Origin: Tritrichomonas musculus
Lineage: Eukaryota; Parabasalia; Tritrichomonadida; Tritrichomonadidae
Direction: 5' to 3'
Length of the DNA: 64,000 nucleotides
Assembly: GCA_039105265.1 (NCBI GenBank)
Contig: JAPFFF010000002.1
Location: forward strand, 1,364,001-1,428,000
Positions 39,263 to 49,360 of the stretch are shown here, piece after piece (within the stretch, counting starts at the first letter, position 1; every line of letters begins with the position of its first letter). Below the pieces are notes generated by a model. The model was given only the letters and a program-made list of their open reading frames with translations. It was not told where the DNA came from and ran no database searches. A program made the position numbers and the translations under genes.

Positions 39263-40129
39263 TTATTCGAAATAGTACTTATTAGCAGAAATATTCATTA
39301 CGAATTTTTCATGTGGTTCTTTATGTTGTAAGTATTCAGCTACTGTCTGCTTAGTATTTAATGAGTTATTAGTTTGTTGCAACAAGCTAGTAAAATCTTC
39401 CTCACTATATCCTGTATAACATATTATATCTGTTGCTAACCTTTTCGCATTCATATGAACAAATCGAATAGTTTGGATAGCCATGATACATGTTAAATTA
39501 TAGTGTCTTGTCTTGGTTAACAACTTGATAAATTCACTATTACCATTCTTTAATAAATCACTACCTGCACAATCATCTAGTATCAATAATGTGTTATATG
39601 GATATGATGATGTTTCATATTTGACTAACTTATTGGCTATATATATTATTTTATCATTGAACTCATTTAAATGATGCTTCTCAATGAGCCTCCTCATTTC
39701 GTTATTGGTCTCTTTCATTCGAGATAATGCATATTTGACAATAGCATAATACTTTATCTTTCTTCGAAAATGTCTTTTAAGATAACTCATTAATTCTCTT
39801 TCCTTTACATAATCGATTCTTGATCGTATCTGTTTATTAAGTGTTTCAGCTGTTTTATCCATTTTACCAGAGCTTGAGCAAAATATTATCTTTTGGTAGT
39901 ATGGATGTTTAAACAACCTCTCTGTTATCATAATATGTCTCCATATCCAAAAACTTTTACCAGCACCTGGTTTACCAATTAAAAAGTATATACCATTTAT
40001 ACTAAAAGGATAATCAGGTGATAATGGTTTAATCAAAGCACCATCTATCTCTTTCATGTTCTTCCGTAAGGTTTCTTTAATCAATGTTTCTACTTTATTT
40101 ATGAGTTCTGCATTTGGGGGTTCATCCAT
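39263..40129 (-). CDS. Polinton packaging ATPase (A32/FtsK-HerA type), 288 aa
   Basis: DNA-packaging motor of the virion. Walker A FLIGKPGAGKSFW near residues 51-63; Walker B LLILDDCAGSD near 185; sensor-like region LLTKTRHYNLTCIMAIQTIR near 205-225, ending MNISANKYYFE. It is closely similar to 52367-53224 and nearly identical to 1-665. The first ATG (40129) aligns with the starts of the others. Its neighbours are the integrase upstream and the 111-aa gene downstream, all minus strand. Confidence 0.92.
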   Translation of the reverse strand: MDEPPNAELINKVETLIKETLRKNMKEIDGALIKPLSPDYPFSINGIYFLIGKPGAGKSFWIWRHIMITERLFKHPYYQKIIFCSSSGKMDKTAETLNKQIRSRIDYVKERELMSYLKRHFRRKIKYYAIVKYALSRMKETNNEMRRLIEKHHLNEFNDKIIYIANKLVKYETSSYPYNTLLILDDCAGSDLLKNGNSEFIKLLTKTRHYNLTCIMAIQTIRFVHMNAKRLATDIICYTGYSEEDFTSLLQQTNNSLNTKQTVAEYLQHKEPHEKFVMNISANKYYFE

Positions 40130-40202
40130 TTACAAATTTTTAAATGTATTTCATAATTTTATCTGGTATTGGTTTGCCCTCAACCTTTTGACCTGCTTTA
40201 AT

Positions 40203-41051
40203 TTATCGTTCATAATTTTTCTTTTGTTCCAACCAATATTGTCTTTCTGCTGTTCCAAGTACCAATGGATTACCTCTCCTTACATCTCGAATAGTTTGTC
40301 TAGCAAAGGCATCATCACCTTCGACTCCTTCCCATTTTAAATCATACTTACCAGTATCTTCATCAAAGTTATATATTCGTTCAATAATACCTTCTTTACC
40401 TTCATTTAGTCTTTCAGCTACTTTAATCCTTTTGTCTCTTGTCCTTAACAACCTATATCCAGGGAATGAACTTGTTGAACCATCTTTGGACCTGACCACA
40501 AACTGGTTACCTTTTTGCGAGTCAACTATATAAGACTCATTAGACAAATTACTTCTTCTTTTACCAAATGGTTCTTTTTCAAGTACTAACCTGACCTTCT
40601 CACCTGGATTAAAATGGTATGGATTAATGCGTGCATTCTTTTGTATGTGCTTTATTTCATCCTCTGGAGTAATATCATTAGGTGCTTTATTATCTAAAGA
40701 CCTATGAGGAGAGTTGTTATATATGTTGACCAAATCATGCATCTCCTTTGGTTGAATAAACATATTTTCACCAATAGCATCTCTTATAGTTCTCATAAAC
40801 CTATTAATAATGTCAAGTACATTATGGTTATTCTCAGTAGTTGTTCGGTATTTTATGTTCTTCTCTCTCATGAAGTCTAAGACTGTTGATGATAAATATG
40901 CTGCATCCTCATCACTTGTTATCGAATGTACATGAGGTACATCATTAACAAATTTATGAAGTGCTGTTAATACTTCTCTTGCTCCTTTACCATTCATAGG
41001 ATATGCATATGCTTTTCTGGTGTTGATATTGATGAACATTAGATAATTCAA
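40203..41051 (-). pseudogene. Polinton integrase (rve), core and C-terminal part, copy C
   Basis: Nearly identical to 676-1587 of copy A: INTRKAYAYPMNGKGAREV, SITSDEDAAYLSS, NRFMRTIRDAIGENMF, NNSPHRSLDNKAPND and the C-terminal region around YDLKWEGVEGDD. Its partner fragment is 41061-41294. Broken in the same manner as copy A. Confidence 0.85.
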
Positions 41052-41060
41052 CCCACCTGC

Positions 41061-41294
41061 CTATTTATTATTAATGAAGGTATCCATTTGATAACCATGA
41101 GGATGTTTGGATACAATAGGTATATATTGTGCTTTAGGTACTCTCTTATCATGTACTACTCTTTCATCAAAGTATTTCTTTGCTTCGTCTTCATTTAGAT
41201 TCTCTTGTTTTGCCATGCTAAGGTATTTGTCCAAGGTCTTCCATTTAGCTTTGTTGTATAATTTTTCATATGGGCTTGGTTCTTCTTTACTCAT
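41061..41294 (-). pseudogene. Polinton integrase, N-terminal fragment, copy C
   Basis: Matches 1597-1830 of copy A across all 77 residues. It ends HPHGYQMDTFINNK with the first catalytic aspartate. It belongs with 40203-41051. Confidence 0.85.
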
Positions 41295-41300
41295 TTATTT

Positions 41301-41743
41301 TTAAATAAACATCTTATCGTATTGAAGGAATTGCATTTCGATTACAAATGAATCTTTAGGAGGTAGTTTGGTTGGACAATTATAATGTGCATCACTATAG
41401 AAGTCTATCCAAAACCTTTGGTCCATTGAGTTTAACTTGAAGTACTTAATCGGACTATATTCAACATCACTATCTCCAATATAGTTATGTAATGCTTGTT
41501 CACCAATAGATGAATATATTTTACATGGATGTCTGTTCCATACATTATCGAATACCAACCTCTTACTTAAAGTTAAATACTTCTTAGGGTTATTTTGATA
41601 AGCTCCTGTGCCTATATTAAACACATCTGCAAAGTCCTCATTCCAATCACCAATTTGGAAAAAATTGATATATTGTCTTGAATCTTCATCTATATTATCA
41701 TTATTTTTGGTATATATAATTTCATGAAAACCATCTTTATCAT
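41301..41743 (-). pseudogene. Polinton minor capsid (penton-like) protein, C-terminal part, copy C
   Basis: Matches the C-terminal third of the copy A and D minor capsid genes: YFKLNSMDQRFWIDFYSDAH and the end SFVIEMQFLQYDKMFI. After 41743 the sequence is unrelated to copy A, so the gene is cut here by the junction with the next block. Confidence 0.7.
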
Positions 41744-42230
41744 ATCGGTGGGTAAAAAAGTAATTTCGTCTATAAATAAAAAAATGAATAATCAATATTT
41801 TATTAATGTAGTAGTATACGGTAGGGCGTGTCTAATTACACAGCCTCCCAACCCCAGCATTTTGGCCACGCGGTGCCACAAAACACAGGGGCTCCTATAC
41901 TAGGCGGCAGATTTTGTTCCAGCAACGCTATCAAAAAGTTCTAACCATCAATGAATTCATAAGCAAAGCTTGGGCCAGCAAAGCTGTCAAAAAGTTTAAG
42001 CCACGCGGTTAATTCAATGCTCTCAAATCACCAATTCAAATCACCCCTGAAAATTATCAATACTGTTCACAAATGAAGAGCTCTCGTAGCAATACAAAAA
42101 GTTTAAGCACACAAATGAATTCAATAGCATATCACACAAATAAATTCAATAACATACCATACAAATATAATTCAAACAATATCTTCACAAATGAATTCAA
42201 TAGCATATCACACAAATAAATTCATTCAGT
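41744..42230. other. Junction and Polinton-like terminus AGTAGTATACG
   Basis: From 41810 the sequence AGTAGTATACGGTAGGGCG begins, followed by a GC-richer stretch (CAGCCTCCCAACCCCAGC) unlike its surroundings. The AGTAGTATA opening is the same as the outer bases of the A, B and D ends. A related stretch, AGTAGTATACGTTAAGATG, lies at 45953 inside the foldback element. No gene is visible; AATTCAATAGCATATCACAC words repeat at about 42120-42220. Confidence 0.45.
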
Positions 42231-42556
42231 CAATGCAATACAATCAATGCAATACCATCAATGCAATACCATCAATGCAATACCATCAATGCAATACAAT
42301 CAATGCAATATCATCAATGCAATACCATCAATGCAATACCATCAATGCAATACCATCAATGTAATATCATCAATGTAATATCATCAATGCAATACCATCA
42401 ATGCAATACCATCAATGCAATACATCAATGCAACACCATCAATGTAATATCATCAATGCAATACCATCAATGCAATACCATCAATGCAATACAATCAATG
42501 CAATACCATCAATGTAATATCATCAATGTAATATCATCAATGCAATACCATCAATA
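42231..42556 (+). repeat. 14-bp minisatellite, about 23 units
   Basis: Tandem units of CCATCAATGCAATA with variants (TGTAATAT, CAATACAA). The open frame across it is an artefact of the unit length. It lies directly upstream of the helicase ORF at 42604. Confidence 0.9.
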
Positions 42557-42603
42557 GAATCTTTCTACATTTTGTTTTTATTCTTGTTTTTATTTTTGTT
42601 CAA

Positions 42604-43692
42604 ATGAGCTGCGAGCAATATGTAGACTGGAATGTTTTTGAAAACCTCCCTGAAAAATCATTTGAGATTACATACAGTGAAAGAAATTTGCCTTACGGCA
42701 AACTTGGCTCTGCCAATGAAGAGGGAACCACAAATGAGATAACCATAGAGAAGACAATAAAGAAATTCATTTGTCAAGCGCCAATTGGCTCAGGCAAGTC
42801 AACAGCACTAAGAAAATGGATTTACAATACTGTCCCCAATAATAAATTCATACTTGTAGTCCCTACCATTAACATTGCAATGGAGTTCTACTCAAAGCTG
42901 TATGTAGCATTAAATAATAATCACCCAAAGAACATAGATGAGATAATAAAAGTATGTGTCAAGGAGGGTGCATTCAAAGAATTTAAAGCAGCTATCACAC
43001 ATTTTGTCCCTGTTGTCATAACTACATTCTCAACTGCATCTAAGTGTCTAGGAGGCATAATTGAACACTTCTACCACCATCAGATAGACTTCAATAAACA
43101 GTACACACTATTGATTGATGAAGCCCATTTACTACTGGAGCACATATCTTTGATAGAAATTTGTAGGGAATTCAATAGAGTTGGATTGATTACTGCAACA
43201 TCATCAGATATATCTTGTCTCTCAGTATTTGAAGAATACGAGAAGATAAGTCCCTTAGCTGACATCAAGTACCATCGCACAATATATCTATACAAGCTGA
43301 AGAGCAATATGGAAGAGCAAAGAGAAACCATAGCCAAACAAGTACTAGAGGAGATAAAGCGGTATGACAAGATATTGATAAAGATAGAAGACAAGAATGA
43401 ATGCGAGAGATTAAAAGATTGCATCAACAATGAACTAAACAAGGCACTATACAACTCTGAGAAGAAGGAAGTAGAGATAAGTAGTGAAGGCAAATTTGTT
43501 AATCCAGAGGATGTTGACATAATCATAGCTACATCATGTATTCAGTCAGGGCAGTCATTAAAAGAGAAGCTGCTATCCATATTCATACAAACACCACTTG
43601 ATACAGTTTCAAGTGTAGAGCAATTTGTAGGAAGAAACAGGAATGAAGACTCCACAACCTATCTGTATATGAGACAAATTAAAGTACCCTAG
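42604..43692 (+). pseudogene. Superfamily 2 (DEAH) helicase, virus-like
   Basis: A 362-residue SF2 helicase core. Motif I APIGSGKST near residue 60; motif Ia VVPTINIAMEFY; motif II LLIDEAHLL near 175; motif III TATSS near 200; motif VI QFVGRNRNE near 345. The layout recalls origin-binding or D6-like viral helicases more than cellular ones, which is inference. Coding-like sequence continues at 43771-43959 and beyond, so the gene region is broken. It starts at an ATG after TTTTTGTTCAA. It lies 800 bp inside the AGTAGTATACG terminus, so it may belong to an unidentified element. Confidence 0.65.
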
Positions 43693-43770
43693 GATAAGTT
43701 TACATTTAAAGTAGCCAAGAATAGATACAAGACAAGATTAAATCAACTGAGAGCTAATGCATGGCTATCT

Positions 43771-43959
43771 ATGAATAAAGATTCATGGGTTAAGTGCATG
43801 AGTAAAATGGGTGAGGTTATTGTTGAAGAGACAGAAGAAGAGGAAAAAAAGAAAGATATAGTAATGATTAAAGAAGAGGGATTAAATAAAGAGTTTAATG
43901 GCAAGAAACAGCTCTACCAATATTTTGGATTTAAGAATGATAAAGAGATACCAGATTAA
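43771..43959 (+). pseudogene. Continuation fragment of the SF2 helicase region
   Basis: A short frame with MNKDSWVKCMSKMGEVIVEE, an acidic run and KKQLYQYFGFKNDKEIP. It lies downstream of the helicase core in the same direction and looks like part of its C-terminal region. Broken. Downstream (to 44230) is AT-rich DNA running into the AATAATCAG satellite. Confidence 0.4.
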
Positions 43960-44149
43960 TATGAAATAAGAAGCAAATACATAAGAGATAATGGTAAGAA
44001 GCAAAGAATATATAGCTTGGTAAAGATAGAATAAATAAATAAATAAATCTCACAAATATAAATAATCAAATATAAAGCTCACAAATATAAATAAATAAAC
44101 CATTCAATATAATTCATTAAATATCTCTCTTTATTTTTTTGTGAAGCAA

Positions 44150-44230
44150 TCTCAATAACAATAATCAGAATAATAATCAGAATATAAATAATCAGAATAA
44201 TAATCAGAATAATAATCAATAGAATAATCA
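44150..44230 (+). repeat. AATAATCAG satellite, left block
   Basis: Short units of AATAATCAG and AATAATCAATAG, the same satellite as 47495-48775. The two blocks are parted by the foldback element. Confidence 0.8.
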
Positions 44231-45391
44231 GGCGAAAGGAAAAAGTATTGAAAATTCGAAGATTTTTTTGAGGCGAAAACGATCAAAAAATACGTTTTTT
44301 GATTTGAGAGCAGCTCACAAAAGTACAACTTTTTGAATAAACAAACCTTTTGAAATCAAAAGGCGGTTTTAGCTTTAAATAATTGGCCTTTTGGCTTGTT
44401 TAAACGGCGCCATTTTTATTCTTGGCATCATGAATCAGATTGCGGGGTTCTTCTGCAGGGAGCTTCGTTTAATTTGATTCTTGAGTGCCTAGATTGCGAA
44501 ACTCTTCTGCAGGGAGCTTCACAACCTAGGCTTCGAGATGATCTTTTAATTTCCAAACATTCTTCGATTTTTATGGCAATTTTGGATTCAAGAGCCATAA
44601 TATTTTTGTTCCAGAACTATTGATCGCAAAACTACAACTTTGTAATGCCTCATTTCTGGAATTCTAATTTTTTTTATCTCATAATTTACGGATTTTACAA
44701 GTTAAATGCCCATGATAACAAATTTCTGAGCTTAAAATGCTTGTTAAACTCAGTGATTTCTATCATGAATGTTTGGCTTTGAAAATAAGATTGAGACCAA
44801 CCTAAATTGAAATAGTAAAATACAAATTCCTTATCGTATAGCTTTTAAAAATTATTCTTTTTCCCTAGACTTTAAATTGATGGTCGTTTTAAGTTAAAAA
44901 TGGCAGGTTATAGAGCATTTTCATGCTTGAAATAGCATCATATTTTCTTTCAAAAAGATCAAATGTCAAAAAAAAAAAAAAAAAAAAAAAATTCATTATC
45001 CATTTAAAGTATATCTTTTCTCAAATAATTGATATATTATATGCTGTTTTTGTTTAATATTCATTTTTTAAAATTAACTTTTTTTTTTTTTTTTTTTTCA
45101 CAAAAATTAAAATGTATTCAAATTATTTCTCATAAATTTTCTATTCAAATATAAATGATATTTATGTTTTATTGTTATTTAAAATAAATATAAATAGTGC
45201 ATATATTTATTAGAACCTTTATAAAATATATATAATAAGTATAAAAATGAAAATATTAATATTTTAAAGGTATATAAATAGTTCATTAATTGTGAACTTT
45301 TGGACGTTAAAGAAAAAATTAAAATAAATATATCTTGTCTAAATTAATTTAGATATATAATTAAAATATAATATAATAATATATCCATAAC
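44231..45391 (+). repeat. Left arm of the foldback element
   Basis: Pairs with 46331-47494. It contains two copies of TCTTCTGCAGGGAGCTTC at about 44449 and 44503, a 24-A run and a poly-T run. Its 75-codon frame (44396-44623) is present as its mirror at 47102-47329. Confidence 0.8.
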
Positions 45392-46330
45392 ATAAATAAA
45401 TATTATAATATCTAATAATATCTAAAATCTTTATTTTCTCTATTGATTATTAATTCATTTTTCTTATAAATAAAAATCAATAAATCTTCAATTAAACCAA
45501 TCAAGCAAGGCAAATAAAACATTTAAAGACATATTTGAAACAAACACCTTCCTTTTGGAAAAGAATAAAGTACAATACTGTGCGATTATAATCCAGATAA
45601 TTTTAAATATTTTCTATTATATTTCGTAAGAATTGAATGGTCTTGAACTTGACTGATATTATTAATAGTATGGGGGAACATTGAGGAATAATAGATATAA
45701 GGAAAGGAGCAGAGTGGAATAGCTATATAAGCACTCTACAGCTATAAATTGATTGATTGAATATCTCCGAATCGATGTTTTATAGCTTAGTTTTTAATGG
45801 ACCCTTCTCCTAAATCTCTGGATTTACTTAGCAAACATCACTTTCTAACTATATTAACTTTAAAATTTCCATCAAATGAGTAAATCAAAGTTATACAGCA
45901 TTTGCTAAATACCATTTACAACATTAAAAAAAAAAAAAAAAAAATTCAAATTAGTAGTATACGTTAAGATGTGTGTCTTAAACGCCTCAGACTTAAAATG
46001 TTAATACACATTGGCATATTGAGAATGAAATATACTCTTTTAAAGTTATTAAGTCGTAGAAAAAGGATTCAACTTTGACATGCTTTTATAGATTTTTTAA
46101 TAAATAACATGTTCTTGTTTTTCTAAAGAGGCATTTCTTTAATTAGATAGCCAAATGAAGAATGATATTTAAGTATAAATGATTTTAAAAATAACAATGA
46201 AAAAGAAAATTTTTATTATTTGGGGAAATAAAAGATATATAAATGTGGTAAGTTATATAAAGAAATAAAATCTAATAAAGATCTTTTTGTGTGTATTTTT
46301 TATATTATTTATTTATTATTATTTTATATG
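45392..46330. other. Loop of the foldback element
   Basis: About 940 bp of AT-rich DNA without a gene. At 45953, directly after an 18-A run, lies AGTAGTATACGTTAAGATG, similar to the block terminus at 41810. Confidence 0.4.
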
Positions 46331-47494
46331 TTATTGTTATATTATTATATTGTATTTTAATTATATATCTAAATTAATTTAGACAAGATATATTTATTTT
46401 AATTTTTTCTTTAACGTCCAAAAGTTCACAATTAATGAACTATTTATATACCTTTAAAATATTAATATTTTCATTTTTATACTTATTATATATATTTTAT
46501 AAAGGTTCTAATAAATATATGCACTATTTATATTTATTTTAAATAACAATAAAACATAAATATCATTTATATTTGAATAGAAAATTTATGAGAAATAATT
46601 TGAATACATTTTAATTTTTGTGAAAAAAAAAAAAAAAAAAAAAGTTAATTTTAAAAAATGAATATTAAACAAAAACAGCATATAATATATCAATTATTTG
46701 AGAAAAGATATACTTTAAATGGATAATGAATTTTTTTTTTTTTTTTTTTTTTTTTTTGACATTTGATCTTTTTGAAAGAAAATATGATGCTATTTCAAGC
46801 ATGAAAATGCTCTATAACCTGCCATTTTTAACTTAAAACGACCATCAATTTAAAGTCTAGGGAAAAAGAATAATTTTTAAAAGCTATACGATAAGGAATT
46901 TGTATTTTACTATTTCAATTTAGGTTGGTCTCAATCTTATTTTCAAAGCCAAACATTCATGATAGAAATCACTGAGTTTAACAAGCATTTTAAGCTCAGA
47001 AATTTGTTATCATGGGCATTTAACTTGTAAAATCCGTAAATTATGAGATAAAAAAAATTAGAATTCCAGAAATGAGGCATTACAAAGTTGTAGTTTTGCG
47101 ATCAATAGTTCTGGAACAAAAATATTATGGCTCTTGAATCCAAAATTGCCATAAAAATCGAAGAATGTTTGGAAATTAAAAGATCATCTCGAAGCCTAGG
47201 TTGTGAAGCTCCCTGCAGAAGAGTTTCGCAATCTAGGCACTCAAGAATCAAATTAAACGAAGCTCCCTGCAGAAGAACCCCGCAATCTGATTCATGATGC
47301 CAAGAATAAAAATGGCGCCGTTTAAACAAGCCAAAAGGCCAATTATTTAAAGCTAAAACCGCCTTTTGATTTCAAAAGGTTTGTTTATTCAAAAAGTTGT
47401 ACTTTTGTGAGCTGCTCTCAAATCAAAAAACGTATTTTTTGATCGTTTTCGCCTCAAAAAAATCTTCGAATTTTCAATACTTTTTCCTTTCGCC
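46331..47494 (-). repeat. Right arm of the foldback element
   Basis: Reverse complement of 44231-45391. The inner boundary near 46331 is where GTTATTGTTATATTATT and the left-arm counterpart begin to differ. Confidence 0.8.
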
Positions 47495-48775
47495 GAATAA
47501 TCAGAATAATATTAACAGAATAATATTAACAGAATAATATTAACAGAATAATAATCAGAATAATACCAGCAGAATAATCAATAGAATAATAATCAACAGA
47601 ATAATAATCAACAGAATAATCAGAATAATAATCAATAGAATAATCAGAATAATAATCAATAGAATAATCAGAATAATATTAACAGAATAATATTAACAGA
47701 ATAATATTAACAGAATAATATTAACAGAATAATATTAACAGAATAATAATCAGAATAATAATCAGAATAATAATCAATAGAATAATCAGAATAATATTAA
47801 CAGAATAATAATCAGCAGAATAATAATCAACAGAATAATAATCAACAGAATAATAATCAATAGAATAATAATCAATAGAATAATCAGAATAATAATCAGA
47901 ATAATAATCAATAGAATAATCAGAATAATAATCAATAGAATAATTAGAATAATAATCAATAGAATAATCAGAATAATAATCAGCAGAATAATAATCAACA
48001 GAATAATAATCAGCAGAATAATAATCAACAGAATAATAATCAACAGAATAATAATCAGAATAATAATCAGAATAATAATAATCAACAGAATAATAATCAA
48101 CAGAATAATCAGAATAATAATCAATAGAATAATCAGCAGAATAATAATCAATAGAATAATCAGCAGAATAATAATCAATAGAATAATCAGAATAATAATC
48201 AGAATAATAATCAATAGAATAATCAGAATAATAATCAATAGAATAATCAGAATAATAATCAATAGAATAATCAGAATAATAATCAACAGAATAATAATCA
48301 ATAGAATAATCAGAATAATAATCAACAGAATAATCAGAATAATAATCAGCAGAATAATAATCAGAATAATAATCAGAATTATCATCAGAATAATAATCAA
48401 TTGACTTGTCAGCAGAATAATAATCAGAATAATACCAGCAGAATAATAATCAACAGAATAATAATCAGCAGAATAATAATCAACAGAATAATAATCAACA
48501 GAATAATAATCAACAGAATAATAATCAACAGAATAATAATCAACAGAATAATCAGAGTAATAATAATCAGAATAATAATCAATAGAATAATCAGAGTAAT
48601 AATAATCAATAGAATAATCAGAATAATAATCAGCAGAATAATAATCAGAATTATCATCAGAATAATAATCAATTGACTTGTCAGCAGAATAATAATCAAC
48701 AGAATAATAATCAATAGAATAATCAGAATAATAATCAACAGAATAATAATCAGAATAATAATCAGATTCAATGAC
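47495..48775 (+). repeat. AATAATCAG/AATAATCAACAG satellite, right block
   Basis: About 1.3 kb of 9-15 bp units such as AATAATCAG, AATAATCAACAG, AATAATCAATAG and AATATTAACAG. A longer unit containing TTGACTTGTCAGCAGAAT occurs twice (about 48400 and 48672), so higher-order duplication is present. The reading frames across it (Ile/Leu-only or Ile/Asn/Arg-only) are artefacts. Confidence 0.9.
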
Positions 48776-49134
48776 ATATTCAATAACAATATCAGCAAAG
48801 TTGTTAAATTTAATTAATGGAATCTCTCTAAAATTTTAAGATTTGTGAGGGAAAATTTTTAGAGATTGAATGGATAAATTGATAGAGCATTCAATTACTG
48901 GCATTTAAATTATTTGATAATGAATTCAAATCTAGTTAAAATTTTAATGTTTTAGCGCTGCCCAAGCAATATTTGGGAGACTCTAGGATAGTTTTGTGCG
49001 TCCCAAAGTGGTGATTGGGTTGCCCAAATATACATAGAGCGTCCCAAATACTGTGATAAGGAAGCCCAAAAAACATTTGGGAAGCCCAAAAATATAATTG
49101 GTAAACCCAAATACAAAAAAATTTTATTACATAG
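48776..49134. other. Left flank of Polinton D with CCCAAA words
   Basis: No gene. From about 48955 to 49110 the words GCCCAA, GTCCCAAA and ATTTGGGA recur at intervals of roughly 25-30 bp, suggesting a degenerate tandem repeat. The last six bases before D, ACATAG, are the candidate target duplication. Confidence 0.4.
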
Positions 49135-49315
49135 AGTAGTATAGTATAGGCTGGGATTCATTCTTCACTCCAGCCTACACTGCTCGCCACCAAGCTCAGG
49201 TACACCTTCGCTTGGGCCTCGCTACCCGGCCAAATACCCTCTGAAAACCTATCGTAAGTACACCCTATCTACTTTCACTATTCCCCATTGTCATTTCCAA
49301 GGTATGGAGTAGTTT
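49135..49315 (+). repeat. Left terminus of Polinton D
   Basis: Starts AGTAGTATAGTATAGGCTGG, with the AG opening and short tandem start of Polinton ends. The next 130 bases are notably GC-rich (GCTTGGGCCTCGCTACCCGG) compared with the rest of the window. The opposite end is outside the window, so the inverted repeat cannot be confirmed. Confidence 0.65.
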
Positions 49316-49360
49316 TTGAATTCTACACCCGAAAAAATATTGAGATATAGGAGTTTTATT

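Larger units (their letters stand above)
36159..41743 (-). mobile_element. Polinton copy C, cut at both ends
   Basis: Minus-strand gene order: minor capsid, integrase, ATPase, 111-aa, 183-aa, major capsid, 92-aa. It overlaps copy A over 39465-41743 with no length difference and few base changes. The left side is cut by the end of B at 36158. On the right the minor capsid gene stops matching A after 41743, where unrelated DNA leads to AGTAGTATACG at 41810. Neither terminus of C is in the window. About two further breaks. Confidence 0.88.
44231..47494. mobile_element. Foldback (long inverted repeat) element, 3264 bp
   Basis: Two arms of about 1.16 kb (44231-45391 and 46331-47494) are reverse complements, nearly perfect by eye except in homopolymers and near the inner ends. 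They flank a loop of about 940 bp. The outer ends read GGCGAAAGGAAAAAGTATTG. The word GAATAATCA abuts both sides, which fits the 9-bp target duplication of Mutator-like elements but is ambiguous inside this satellite. Each arm holds a repeated TCTTCTGCAGGGAGCTTC word (twice) and a 75-codon frame that is simply mirrored. There is no transposase. Probably a non-autonomous MULE-type element, recent by arm identity. Confidence 0.7.

Noticed and set aside
42261-42557. 98-residue Gln/His/Cys/Asn repeat frame
   Set aside because: It is the 14-bp minisatellite read in frame, with no non-repetitive coding part.
44396-44623. 75-residue frame present in both arms of the foldback element
   Set aside because: It is mirrored because the arms are inverted copies. 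It has no recognisable domain, and its repeated LLQGAS word comes from the duplicated TCTTCTGCAGGGAGCTTC.
47786-48798. Long open frames made almost only of Ile/Leu or Ile/Asn/Arg
   Set aside because: They are translations of the AATAATCAG satellite in both directions; units without stops give long frames by composition alone.
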